Shown: positions 26,751 to 34,720 of the stretch, piece by piece
How the letters are laid out: every line of letters begins with the position of its first letter
How positions within the stretch are numbered: the stretch's first letter is position 1
From: CALLPQ01 sp039819545
GTDB lineage: Bacteria > Pseudomonadota > Alphaproteobacteria > Caulobacterales > Parvularculaceae
Assembly (NCBI GenBank): GCA_039819545.1
Contig: JBCBRS010000023.1
Location: forward strand, 1 to 45,194
DNA length: 45,194 nucleotides
Reading direction: 5' to 3'
Notes under the pieces: generated by a model
Told to the model about the DNA's origin: nothing
The model's input: the letters and a program-made list of their open reading frames with translations, nothing else
Database searches by the model: none
Program-made: the position numbers and the translations under genes

Positions 26751-27022
26751 TTCTTTCGCCCCCCAAGAACGGCCACAAGCTCTTCAACCTTGGCGCGGCG
26801 GGCGGTCACATCCGGACCAGTGAGCGCATCGCAAACGCATGTCTCCAGATGATCATCAAGGATGACCCCTTCGAGGCCAGAGAGGGCCGCTTTGATCGCC
26901 TGAGCCTGGCGCACCACGTCGATGCAGTACCGGTCTTCTTCAACCATCCGCGCGACACCGCGCACCTGCCCCTCAATCCGGGCAAGTCGTTTTAGGGCGC
27001 TGGCTCTAGTTTCCTCTTTCAT
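26747..27022 (-). CDS. csoR: CsoR/RcnR-family metal-sensing repressor (Cu(I)-type ligands)
   Basis: The 91-residue protein has the all-helical CsoR fold, recognised by RLARIEGQVRGVARMVEEDRYCIDVVRQ and the second helix. The ligand set Cys33, His58 and Cys62 (YCIDVV, DDHLETC) is the Cu(I) C-H-C set; RcnR needs an N-terminal His and FrmR lacks the second Cys, so a copper sensor is the best reading. A palindrome upstream that overlaps its ribosome-binding site suggests autorepression. It heads a five-gene operon and diverges from NDUFA12, which shares the operator region. Confidence 0.88.
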   Translation of the reverse strand: MKEETRASALKRLARIEGQVRGVARMVEEDRYCIDVVRQAQAIKAALSGLEGVILDDHLETCVCDALTGPDVTARRAKVEELVAVLGGRKK

Positions 27023-27026
27023 CCCA

Positions 27027-27043
27027 ATACCCTAACGGGGTAT
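27027..27043. promoter_or_regulatory. CsoR-type operator palindrome
   Basis: ATACCC-TAACG-GGGTAT is a perfect 6-bp inverted repeat with 5-nt spacer, the GC-tract-flanked-by-AT form typical of CsoR/RcnR-family operators. It begins 4 nt before the csoR start codon, overlapping the Shine-Dalgarno (AGGG on the minus strand), so a bound repressor would block transcript initiation or elongation for the metal operon. A further GGGTAT follows at 27044-27049. Confidence 0.78.
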
Positions 27044-27141
27044 GGGTATAAACGCAATCCTGTCTTGAACCGGCGGAGCGGTTGACCTAGGACCTTCCAG
27101 AGGCGCTCGCCACTTCACAGGCGGGCGAGGACAGGCACTTT

Positions 27142-27543
27142 ATGATTTCGCGGATTTTTACTTGGTGGAACACGACCACCTTTGGCACGTCGCTCACCCT
27201 CTTGAGTAAAGGCGCGAGGCTCGTGGGAAAGGACGAACAGGGCAATCGCTACTTCGAAGAGAAAAAAGCCACCGGCCCTAACGGAAAAACCCGGCGATGG
27301 GTCATCTATCACGGGATTGCAGAAGCCTCCCGCGTGCCGCCAGACTGGCATGGCTGGCTGCACCACACGTTTGACACGCCGCCCACCGAGGCCCCCTTTG
27401 AACCCAAGGACTGGGAACGCCAGCATCTGCCCAATATGACAGGCACGCCCATGGCGTATCGGCCAAAGGGCAGTCTTGAGCTTGGGGGTAAGGGCGGCAC
27501 CGTCGACAGCGACTACGAGGCCTGGTCACCGGACGACAGCTAG
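27142..27543 (+). CDS. NDUFA12-type subunit of NADH:ubiquinone oxidoreductase
   Basis: A 133-residue protein of the complex I 17.2-kDa accessory subunit family, an alphaproteobacterial and mitochondrial feature. Hallmarks are TLLSKGARLVGKDEQGNRYFEEK, RRWVIYHGIAEASRVPPDWHGWLHHTFD and the tail motif. It supports complex I assembly on the cytoplasmic side. The ATG at 27142 gives the standard start; the csoR gene diverges from it over 119 nt, so the CsoR operator lies upstream of its start too, without evidence that copper controls it. The distance to the mlaD-like gene is about 155 nt. Confidence 0.92.
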   Translation: MISRIFTWWNTTTFGTSLTLLSKGARLVGKDEQGNRYFEEKKATGPNGKTRRWVIYHGIAEASRVPPDWHGWLHHTFDTPPTEAPFEPKDWERQHLPNMTGTPMAYRPKGSLELGGKGGTVDSDYEAWSPDDS

Positions 27544-27698
27544 CACGCCTGTTCAGCACAAAAGCACGACGCGCCGCCTTGCGATTGTCGTTTTTCTGAC
27601 ACGCGCCCTTTCTATCAATCGCATGTCCGTCGTCGGTCCTCGCCAGAATGACCCGGACACAGTAGTCTCCTCCTTAAGACTCACGGGAAGGAACCCCG

Positions 27699-28214
27699 AT
27701 GGAACGGAATGGGATTATCGAAAGCCTTGTGGGCTTGATTGTGCTCGTCGCAGCCGGCGTGTTTCTATTCTATAGCTGGTCGGTAAGCGGCCAATCGCTC
27801 GCCCGTGACACCTACACGCTGAACGCTGTCTTTGGACGGATTGACGGCATCGCCGCTGGCGCAGACGTTAGAATTGCGGGCGTCAAGGTGGGCACTGTGT
27901 CGGGCTTTGCCCTGAAAACCGATACCTATGAGGCCACTGTGAGCCTTGCCATTTCGCGGTCCACCCCCGTCCCTGAAGACAGTATTGCCAAGATTGTCTC
28001 CGATGGCTTGCTTGGCGGTGCCCATGTGGCGCTGGAGCCCGGTGCATCGGATGTCTTTCTGGTTGACGGCGAAAGCGTCACGATTACGCAAGGCTCCGTC
28101 GATCTCTTGGGCCTCGCAGTCCAAGCTTTTACCAGTGGCGGCGCGAAAAATGACGCCAGTCCGTCTGACAAGCCCGCGCAAGCCCCGTCGGGTGGTCTGT
28201 CTCTCGATCCTTAA
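27699..28214 (+). CDS. mlaD: MlaD-type phospholipid-binding protein
   Basis: The 171-residue protein has an N-terminal transmembrane helix (residues about 8-26) and a periplasmic MCE/MlaD domain (about 38-125) with FGRIDGIAAGADVRIAGVKVGTVSGF and DGLLGGAHVALEPG. In the Mla system it forms the hexameric inner-membrane ring that moves phospholipid between membranes. The rest of the system (MlaE, MlaF, MlaC) is not in this window. The C-terminal tail is Pro/Ser/Ala-rich. The ATG at 27699 follows GGAAGGAAC with suitable spacing. The next gene starts 12 nt behind, so the two are co-transcribed. Confidence 0.9.
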   Translation: MERNGIIESLVGLIVLVAAGVFLFYSWSVSGQSLARDTYTLNAVFGRIDGIAAGADVRIAGVKVGTVSGFALKTDTYEATVSLAISRSTPVPEDSIAKIVSDGLLGGAHVALEPGASDVFLVDGESVTITQGSVDLLGLAVQAFTSGGAKNDASPSDKPAQAPSGGLSLDP

Positions 28215-28226
28215 GGACTAGTAATC

Positions 28227-28916
28227 ATGGTACGTCTTTCTTCACCTTTGATGTTGATCACCCTTTGCGCGTTTGGCGCGGCGAGTGGTGCTGTGTCTCA
28301 TGCTCAGCAGGCTGATGACCCATCGCTGGCGCCCCCGGCCAATGAACTTGATGCTCTGAATGAGCTAGATGCGCTCTCGAAATCCGATGAGACACCTTTT
28401 GGAACGCTAACAATCACGAAACAGCGCGCCCCAGTAACCGTAACCTTGCGGGCCCTCGATAAGATCATTGCCCGGACTGTTGATCTGGAGGTGGCGATGA
28501 ACGAGGTTGCCGCCTTCGGCTCCCTCGAGATTGTGCCACGCACCTGCGACAAACGCCCGCCGGAGGATTTCCCCGAAACAACGACGTTTCTGGAAATCTT
28601 TGACACCAGCCCACCACGAAACAATGGCCGCAAGCAGCGCGGCAAAAAACAGGCTGCAGAAACCACCAGTCCGCCGGTCTCACAAGGCGCCGAACCACAG
28701 AGCGAAAACATCGTGGCCAACAACACGCCCACAGATCTGTCGACCGCGCTCACACCCGTCGCGGTGAAGGGTAATCGGATATTCTCTGGCTGGATGTTTG
28801 GCAGCAGCCCCGGCCTTAACGGGCTTGAGCATCCGGTTTATGATGTCTGGGTGATCGATTGCAAAACCCGGCTGGTGGACCAGGACGCATCCGCCGAAGA
28901 TACCTCCGGGAACTGA
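28227..28916 (+). CDS. DUF2155-domain periplasmic protein
   Basis: 229 residues with a signal peptide (about 1-26, ending SHAQQ). The DUF2155 core starts with TVTLRALDKIIARTVDLEVAMNEVAAFGSLEIVPRTCDKRPPEDFPETTTFLEIFD, is interrupted by a low-complexity insert of about 65 residues, and ends FSGWMFGSSPGLNGLEHPVYDVWVIDC. Two Cys may form a disulfide. The family has no assigned activity; the NDUFA12/DUF2155/aat neighbourhood is common in alphaproteobacteria. An AAGGA site precedes the ATG. Its last 79 nt overlap the 3' end of aat on the other strand, so both genes share DNA in opposite senses. Confidence 0.85.
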   Translation: MVRLSSPLMLITLCAFGAASGAVSHAQQADDPSLAPPANELDALNELDALSKSDETPFGTLTITKQRAPVTVTLRALDKIIARTVDLEVAMNEVAAFGSLEIVPRTCDKRPPEDFPETTTFLEIFDTSPPRNNGRKQRGKKQAAETTSPPVSQGAEPQSENIVANNTPTDLSTALTPVAVKGNRIFSGWMFGSSPGLNGLEHPVYDVWVIDCKTRLVDQDASAEDTSGN

Positions 28917-29536
28917 CAATCAAGCGTCAACGCATCTTGCAATAAGAGTTGGTAAAAGGTGTTGGGGACTTCCTGCACCCCGAATTGGCTCAGATGGTCC
29001 GTATAAAACTGGGTATCGAGCAGCGTAAAATTATTCATCCGCATGCGGCCCATAAGGTGCACAAACGCTGTCTTGCTGGCGTTGGGTTTGCGCGAAAACA
29101 TGCTTTCGCCGAAAAAGACACCGCCCAGCGCCAGACCATAGAGCCCACCAACAAGCTCCCCGCCGGCCCAGCACTCCAGCGAATGGGCAAACCCCATACG
29201 GTGAAGCTCGCCATAGGCCTCGCGGATCTGGTCATTGATCCAGGTTTCACTGCGCTCTGCGCGCACAGTCGCGGTCGGGCCCTTACCGCGGGCCGCACAC
29301 GCCGACAGGACCGCATCAAAACACTGATTGGTCGTCACCTCAAAAGGGTCGGTCCGGAGGAATTTTTTGAGCTTTTTTGGCACATGACAATCCGCCATGG
29401 GCAGGATACCGCGCATTTGCGGCAACACCCACACCGCTGCCGGATCATCATGGGTCCGCGCCATGGGGAAGTACCCGAGCGTATACGCCTTCAGGATTTC
29501 TTCGGGGTGAATATCGTGAGCGCTGTCGCGAGCCAT
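28838..29536 (-). CDS. aat: Leucyl/phenylalanyl-tRNA--protein transferase
   Basis: Adds Leu or Phe to N-terminal Lys or Arg of proteins, marking them for ClpAP by the N-end rule. The 232 residues contain the hallmarks YTLGYFPMARTHDDPAAVWVLPQMRGILP, GFAHSLECWAGGELVGGLYGLALGGVFFGESMFSRKPNASKTAFVHL and the LLDTQFYTDHLSQFG stretch. The C-terminal 20 or so residues (after DCQFPEV) have no family character and are encoded opposite the DUF2155 gene, suggesting that the stop was lost and a new one acquired. Transcribed convergently to that gene. Confidence 0.95.
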   Translation of the reverse strand: MARDSAHDIHPEEILKAYTLGYFPMARTHDDPAAVWVLPQMRGILPMADCHVPKKLKKFLRTDPFEVTTNQCFDAVLSACAARGKGPTATVRAERSETWINDQIREAYGELHRMGFAHSLECWAGGELVGGLYGLALGGVFFGESMFSRKPNASKTAFVHLMGRMRMNNFTLLDTQFYTDHLSQFGVQEVPNTFYQLLLQDALTLDCQFPEVSSADASWSTSRVLQSITQTS

Positions 29537-29587
29537 AGGGAGAAGATGGGCTGCATCGGGCGTTTTTTCAATGGAGACTAAAGGCGC

Positions 29588-30919
29588 TCAACGCGGAAGA
29601 TAAGGCGCATGGGCCTTCACAGCCGCATAGAGGCGGCCATAGATGCCAGCCAGCACCCCATAAAGAAAAAAGGTCATAAAAACGCTCACCGCCAGCCGGG
29701 TTAGCGTCCATGTCCATCTTAGCACTGGCACAACCCAGTCAGCGGTCACACCACTATTGAGAAGACGGGTCGTTGTTGCCAAAACACCGTATACGGATGT
29801 TACAACCATAGGCACAAAACCGCTCACCATAATGGTCGTCACCATTTGCACCAGCCCCAGCACCATGACGATGATTACCATCAGGCCGAGCACCCTGAAA
29901 AGGTTCCACCCGCGCGTGGCCGCCAGGGTGGGGCCAAGGGCCATCGAGCGGTCGATCACCACAAACCCCGGATAGGGGAACAGACGAACACCCACATAAA
30001 GCAACAGAATAAAAACCGTGTAAAGAATAAAGCCAACGGACCTGATCTGCGCCGGAATGGTGGTGGAGGGCACGGCCGTATCAAGACCCCCCGGCAGCGA
30101 ATAAGCATCAATCATCGAGCCATAGGTCAGCCCAAAAAAGGCCGTCATACTCGACATGATCACGAGAAGACGTCGCCACGGGCGCGCGCGAGCACGGTCT
30201 TCGTCACCACCAAGGACGCGGACCGCGCGATTGGCGGGCTGAAAATGCCGGTGGAGCAGCAGCGCCAGAACCGCCAGAACCGGCAGCGCAAACAGCCATA
30301 AGGGGATCGCAACCCCGCCCCAGTAAAGCGACGCTGGCCCGGCCAGCACGTCGATCGTTTGCGCCGGGCGCACGGTATGAAGGCTCTGTTCAGACGGGAA
30401 AAGCACCCAACCATCGCTTTGCAACCGCTCAGCAAGAAGACCGATCATCGTCTGAAAACCAATCAGTACCGGGAGCAGCACCAGCAATACCGGCACAAGC
30501 CCGGCGGCGAGGCTCCCCGTGACATAACGGACCTGTTGCGGGCCACAGGCAAACCGCATCACGCCGGGGCCTGGGCGCTCCCCCGTGGCGGCATCGCGGG
30601 TGAGCGGCGCGACAAACACTGCAATCATCAGGAGGGTCAGCCCCTGCGTGCCGAGGGTAAGCGCCAGAAAGGTCAGCGGCTTGGCCACAAGCAAAACTGT
30701 TTGATAAACGGGCAAGGCCGCCTTCGCCGCCGCAAAGCGCCCCGTTGTGGCAATGGAGACTGCCCGGTCCGTGGCAAGCGACAGGGTCAAAAACACACTG
30801 GCCATCTGGATGACCAGAATAAAAAGAACGGGCAACCAGCCCACCCGCATGATGGTCTCCATGCGCCGCGCCCCAAAGTGAAGCGCCTCCCCCGCAACCG
30901 ACCAAAACCGCCACGCCAT
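29588..30919 (-). CDS. Polytopic inner-membrane protein of unknown function
   Basis: About 443 residues with some eight hydrophobic helices, starting with MAWRFWSVAGEALHFGARRMETIMRVGWLPVLFILV. The soluble connections carry FACGPQQVRYVTG and a charged stretch GGDEDRARARPWRRL. The C-terminal half (FVVIDRSMALGPTLAATRGWNLFRVLGL) resembles the glycerophosphoryl-diester-like or DUF975-type membrane proteins only loosely; I do not assign a function. The ATG at 30919 is chosen because it gives the conserved-looking N-terminus; the frame is open upstream to 31219 with another ATG at 30994, so the start is uncertain by up to 100 residues. The aat start is 51 nt beyond its stop. Confidence 0.65.
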   Translation of the reverse strand: MAWRFWSVAGEALHFGARRMETIMRVGWLPVLFILVIQMASVFLTLSLATDRAVSIATTGRFAAAKAALPVYQTVLLVAKPLTFLALTLGTQGLTLLMIAVFVAPLTRDAATGERPGPGVMRFACGPQQVRYVTGSLAAGLVPVLLVLLPVLIGFQTMIGLLAERLQSDGWVLFPSEQSLHTVRPAQTIDVLAGPASLYWGGVAIPLWLFALPVLAVLALLLHRHFQPANRAVRVLGGDEDRARARPWRRLLVIMSSMTAFFGLTYGSMIDAYSLPGGLDTAVPSTTIPAQIRSVGFILYTVFILLLYVGVRLFPYPGFVVIDRSMALGPTLAATRGWNLFRVLGLMVIIVMVLGLVQMVTTIMVSGFVPMVVTSVYGVLATTTRLLNSGVTADWVVPVLRWTWTLTRLAVSVFMTFFLYGVLAGIYGRLYAAVKAHAPYLPR

Positions 30920-31415
30920 ACTGCGTTGCCCCAACTCATTACAGAACAGCAATGATAACCAGCCCGCGCACGTCCACAATGCCCAATTTGCCATAGGTGT
31001 GGAAAATTGACGGCCTTGATGAAAAGTGGACTGGGGCGGTTGTGCGCGTTGCACTCGATGAAAAAGGCGAAATGGGAGGGTCCATGATAATCGCCAGGAG
31101 GCACGACTATTCAACTCCCTCTTCGGGCTGTAAAAAATTTCTATATCGCCCTGCTCTTTTTTTCTGGCGGGCAAGCGTGGCGAGTGGGGGCCAATGCATC
31201 CGTTGCTTCGATCGGCCATGCGCCCAGCGGTGGCGGAATTGCCGTATTTCTACTGAAACGCAAGGTGATAACGATCGACGGACGCTTGGGCTTGCTTTTA
31301 GTATAGTCGCTCCCACCACGCCTTGACAGGCCCGCTTGTTTTCGCTTCCTCCACTGGGGCGCACGCGTCTTTTTGAGCACGTCCCACCAATGCGCAGAAA
31401 TCAAGAGGATATGCC
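30920..31415. other. Divergent intergenic region before trmFO
   Basis: Nearly 500 nt separate the membrane-protein start from trmFO. A TTGACA at 31323-31328 could be a -35 box for trmFO but no good -10 follows at 17 nt. The open frames here read as low-complexity, basic peptides without family character and without ribosome-binding sites. I see no RNA gene. Confidence 0.35.
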
Positions 31416-32819
31416 GTGGCTAGCCTTTCTCCCGTTCATGTAATTGGCGCTGGACTTGCCGGGTCGGAGGCGGCCTGGCAGGTGGCGAACCTTGGGGTTC
31501 CGGTTATCCTGCATGAGATGCGGCCTGAACGCGCGACCGATGCGCACCAGACTGACGGCCTGGCGGAGCTTGTGTGTTCCAACTCCTTCCGCTCCGATGA
31601 TGCGGAGAATAATGCCGTTGGCCTCCTCCATGAGGAGATGCGCCGCTGTGGCTCGCTAATCCTGCGCTGTGCCGATGCCCATCAGGTGCCCGCCGGCGGG
31701 GCGCTCGCCGTGGATCGCGACGCCTTTTCGGCAGCGGTAACCGAGGCGATCATGACCCACCCGTTGATCACGGTCGCACGCGGGGAGGTTACCGGCCTGC
31801 CGCCAGTCGACTGGGACAGTGTGATCATCGCCACGGGGCCTCTCACCTCGCCTGCACTGGCCGACGCAATCCACGCACTCACCGGTGAAGAGGCACTGGC
31901 CTTTTTTGATGCCATCGCGCCCATTGTTCACCGCGACTCGATCAATTTTGATAAAGCGTGGATGCAGTCGCGTTACGATAAAAAAGGCCCCGGTGGTGAC
32001 GGCGCCGACTATATCAACTGCGCTCTCGATGAAAATCAGTATACGGCGTTTATTACTGCCTTAATTGATGGCGAAAAAACCGAATTCAAAGAGTGGGAAA
32101 AATCCACGCCCTATTTCGAAGCGTGCCTGCCCATTGAGGTGATGGCTGAACGCGGGGCAGAGACCTTGCGCTATGGGCCCATGAAGCCCGTGGGCCTGAC
32201 CAACCCGCACCGGCCGGAAAAACCCTATGCAGTCGTCCAGCTGCGGCAGGATAACAAACTTGGCACGCTCTATAATATGGTCGGGTTCCAGACGAAGCTA
32301 AAATATGGGGCGCAGGCGGACATAATTCGCATGATCCCCGGTCTGGAGGAGGCGGAGTTTGCCCGGCTTGGCGGTATTCACCGCAACACTTTCCTCAATA
32401 GTCCGCGTTTGCTTGATGATCGCTTGCGTCTGAACGCCAGGGCGACCTTGCGGTTTGCCGGTCAGATGACCGGTGTTGAGGGCTATGTGGAAAGCGCAGC
32501 CATGGGGCTTCTCGCCGGTCGGTTTGCCGCCCATGACCGGCTTGGCACCCATTTTTCGCCGCCGCCGGAAACAACGGCGCTGGGCGCGCTCCTTACCCAT
32601 ATCACCGGCGGGCACCTTGGCGATGACACGCGCGCCACGTTCCAGCCTATGAACGTAAATTTCGGACTGTTCCCCCCCGTTGCAGCACCCAGCCGCGATG
32701 AAGCGGGCCGCCGCCTGCGCGGTAAAGAAAAAGGCCGCGCCAAGAAGAAAATCATGTGCGCCCGTGCGCTAAACGACCTCGGTGTCTGGCAAGACGGTGA
32801 TCGTCAGGCTGCTGAATAG
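31416..32819 (+). CDS. trmFO: Methylenetetrahydrofolate--tRNA-(uracil-54-C5)-methyltransferase TrmFO
   Basis: Makes ribothymidine 54 in the T loop of tRNA with methylenetetrahydrofolate and FAD. The 467 residues start with the dinucleotide-binding VIGAGLAGSEAAWQVANLGVPVILHEMRP, then DGLAELVCSNSFRSD (conserved Cys), and RYDKKGPGGDGADYINCAL, FEACLPIEVMAERGAETLRYGPMKPVGL, IPGLEEAEFARLGGIHRNTFL, all family signatures. The start is GTG at 31416 with AAGAGGA about 8 nt upstream; the nearby ATG is out of frame. It shares the folate pool with thyA and folA. The EEP gene begins 42 nt downstream. Confidence 0.96.
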   Translation: MASLSPVHVIGAGLAGSEAAWQVANLGVPVILHEMRPERATDAHQTDGLAELVCSNSFRSDDAENNAVGLLHEEMRRCGSLILRCADAHQVPAGGALAVDRDAFSAAVTEAIMTHPLITVARGEVTGLPPVDWDSVIIATGPLTSPALADAIHALTGEEALAFFDAIAPIVHRDSINFDKAWMQSRYDKKGPGGDGADYINCALDENQYTAFITALIDGEKTEFKEWEKSTPYFEACLPIEVMAERGAETLRYGPMKPVGLTNPHRPEKPYAVVQLRQDNKLGTLYNMVGFQTKLKYGAQADIIRMIPGLEEAEFARLGGIHRNTFLNSPRLLDDRLRLNARATLRFAGQMTGVEGYVESAAMGLLAGRFAAHDRLGTHFSPPPETTALGALLTHITGGHLGDDTRATFQPMNVNFGLFPPVAAPSRDEAGRRLRGKEKGRAKKKIMCARALNDLGVWQDGDRQAAE

Positions 32820-32861
32820 GCGATCTTGCGACGCGGTTTGCCGGATGGGTGGGGGCGTTTT

Positions 32862-33896
32862 ATGGACCAGAGCGAGCATCAGAGGCGACACGGGGCTCAT
32901 CGCTTCGGCAGGGTCGTCATCTTTGGCGCCGTTGGCCTGTGGCTCCCGATGCTCCTTTCTTTTATGCCCTATGATGCGTGGCCAGTGACCATCTGGCCGC
33001 TATCACTCCTCGTGCATTTTTTGCCGCATGTTTTATGGGCGGGCGTCGGGCTGGCCGCTCTGGCTCTTTTACTGAAGCGCCCGGTCAGTGGCGTGTTGGC
33101 GTTGGCCGCGTGTCTTGTTTGCTTTGAGCAGATTGCTGCGGTCGGCGCCCGTTCCACCACGGTCATTGATGCTACAATGCAAATTGCGCCCACCTTCCGC
33201 ATTGCCCACGCCAATCTCCTTGGGCAAGAGGGCGCACTGCGCAAGTTTGCCGAACAGGTTGGCGACCAACGCCCGCACATTATCGCGCTTACAGAGCTGC
33301 CGGACAATGAGGGAGCGCGTCTTGCAAAAAGCACTTTTGAAGATTATCCGTATACGCGCCTATCAAAGGCTAATCGCGCCAGCCGCACCTTGTTGCTGTC
33401 AAAATATCCTTTCGCCGAGCGGCGGAGCCCCCGTCTTTCCCACCCATACGCCGCCGAAGCGCTGGTCACCCTGCCCAGTACCGGGACCCGTTCGCCCCAG
33501 GTAATCCGTATCATCACCATTCACCCGGACGCCCCCTTAACACCGCAGCGAACCCGGAACCGCAACCGCGTGATCAAAGACGTGTTTACATCCGTTGATG
33601 CGCGGGCGAAAAACGCACTGCCCACCCTTGTTATTGGCGACCTGAATGCGACACCGTGGAGCAACGCCCTGCGACAACTGGCTGATCAATCAGGATTGCG
33701 CCGTTTGACAAGTCTCAACATGCTTGAGCAGATATCGGGCACATGGGTCAGTACCGTGCCAGGGATTGGCATTCCCATCGATCACGCCTACGCAACAGCT
33801 GATCTTGCGGCACCCTATTATCAGGTCAATGGCGCCATCGGGTCTGACCATTTTCCGATACTCCTCGATGTCGCCGTTTATGGCGGCGAACGCTAA
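32862..33896 (+). CDS. Membrane-anchored endonuclease/exonuclease/phosphatase-family protein
   Basis: 344 residues. Two or three hydrophobic helices (residues about 15-85) precede a periplasmic or cytosolic EEP domain (about 105-340) with RIAHANLLG, IIALTELPD (metal-binding Glu), HPDAPLT (catalytic His), VIGDLNATPWS (Asp, Asn) and SDHFPIL (final Asp-His). This is the set of catalytic residues of DNase I-like phosphoesterases. The ATG at 32862 follows GGGTGGGGG; an in-frame TTG at 32826 would add a short tail. Many membrane-bound relatives have unknown substrates. Co-directional with trmFO and the following SDR gene. Confidence 0.85.
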   Translation: MDQSEHQRRHGAHRFGRVVIFGAVGLWLPMLLSFMPYDAWPVTIWPLSLLVHFLPHVLWAGVGLAALALLLKRPVSGVLALAACLVCFEQIAAVGARSTTVIDATMQIAPTFRIAHANLLGQEGALRKFAEQVGDQRPHIIALTELPDNEGARLAKSTFEDYPYTRLSKANRASRTLLLSKYPFAERRSPRLSHPYAAEALVTLPSTGTRSPQVIRIITIHPDAPLTPQRTRNRNRVIKDVFTSVDARAKNALPTLVIGDLNATPWSNALRQLADQSGLRRLTSLNMLEQISGTWVSTVPGIGIPIDHAYATADLAAPYYQVNGAIGSDHFPILLDVAVYGGER

Positions 33897-33917
33897 CCAT
33901 CGAAAGAGACTTCCCCC

Positions 33918-34658
33918 ATGACCAGCACACTGCCCGATCTTTCCGGAAAAACGGCTCTGGTGACAGGGGCCTCGCGCGGGATCGGTTTCGCGCTGGCCCT
34001 TGGCCTTGCCAAAGCCAGGGCCCACGTAATCGCCCTTGCCCGCACGGTTGGCGGGTTAGAGGCCCTAGACGATGCCATCAAAGATGCAGGCGGCAACGCC
34101 TCGCTAATCAATGCCGATATCACAGACCGGGAGGCAATGACCGCCATTGGCCCAACACTCAGTACACGGTTTCCCACCCTCGATATCCTCGTGATGGCTG
34201 CGGGCACGCTTGGCGAGTTGGCGCCGCTCCACCATTGTGATGAGAAGATGTGGCAAGGGGTGATCGACACCAATCTTTCCGCCAACTGGCGATTGCTTGC
34301 CGGGCTTCACCCCCTGCTTGAGGCAGCACCAGCGGCTCGGGTTGTGTGCCTGACCTCCCGCGTGGGCGGCGCCGATGCGCGGGCCAATTGGGGGCCCTAT
34401 GCTGTTTCCAAGGCCGGACTGGAGATGCTCGCGCGCACCTATGCCGCGGAAAACCGACATCTGGGCACGCGGGTTGCCATTCTTGACCCTGGCGCCATGC
34501 GCACAAAAATGCGTGCAAAGGCCATGCCCGGCGAAGACCCGCAAACCCTGCCGCATCCAGATCATTTACTGCCGCTCTTCTTTGAGGCCATCGCCGATGA
34601 TTATGACGGCGAGGCGGCGCGTTTTGTCAAGCGTGAGTGGCAACAGGCTCAGAAGTAA
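33918..34658 (+). CDS. Short-chain dehydrogenase/reductase
   Basis: A 246-residue NAD(P)-dependent oxidoreductase with the Rossmann motif VTGASRGIGFALALGLA (residues about 16-32), ADITDREAM, MAAGTLGELAP in the position of NNAG, Ser of the triad in VCLTSRVGG, and YAVSK (Tyr and Lys). The C-terminus ARFVKREWQQ is usual for the classical SDR with substrate unknown. The arrangement of residues Arg after GAS suggests NADP preference, a weak inference. The ATG at 33918 is preceded by AAAGAG. Convergent with lpd over 62 nt. Confidence 0.92.
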   Translation: MTSTLPDLSGKTALVTGASRGIGFALALGLAKARAHVIALARTVGGLEALDDAIKDAGGNASLINADITDREAMTAIGPTLSTRFPTLDILVMAAGTLGELAPLHHCDEKMWQGVIDTNLSANWRLLAGLHPLLEAAPAARVVCLTSRVGGADARANWGPYAVSKAGLEMLARTYAAENRHLGTRVAILDPGAMRTKMRAKAMPGEDPQTLPHPDHLLPLFFEAIADDYDGEAARFVKREWQQAQK

Positions 34659-34720
34659 CGTCAGCCATATTTACGGGCGAAGACCAAAGACTTGTTGCAA
34701 CGCCCTTTTCCTAAACACCC

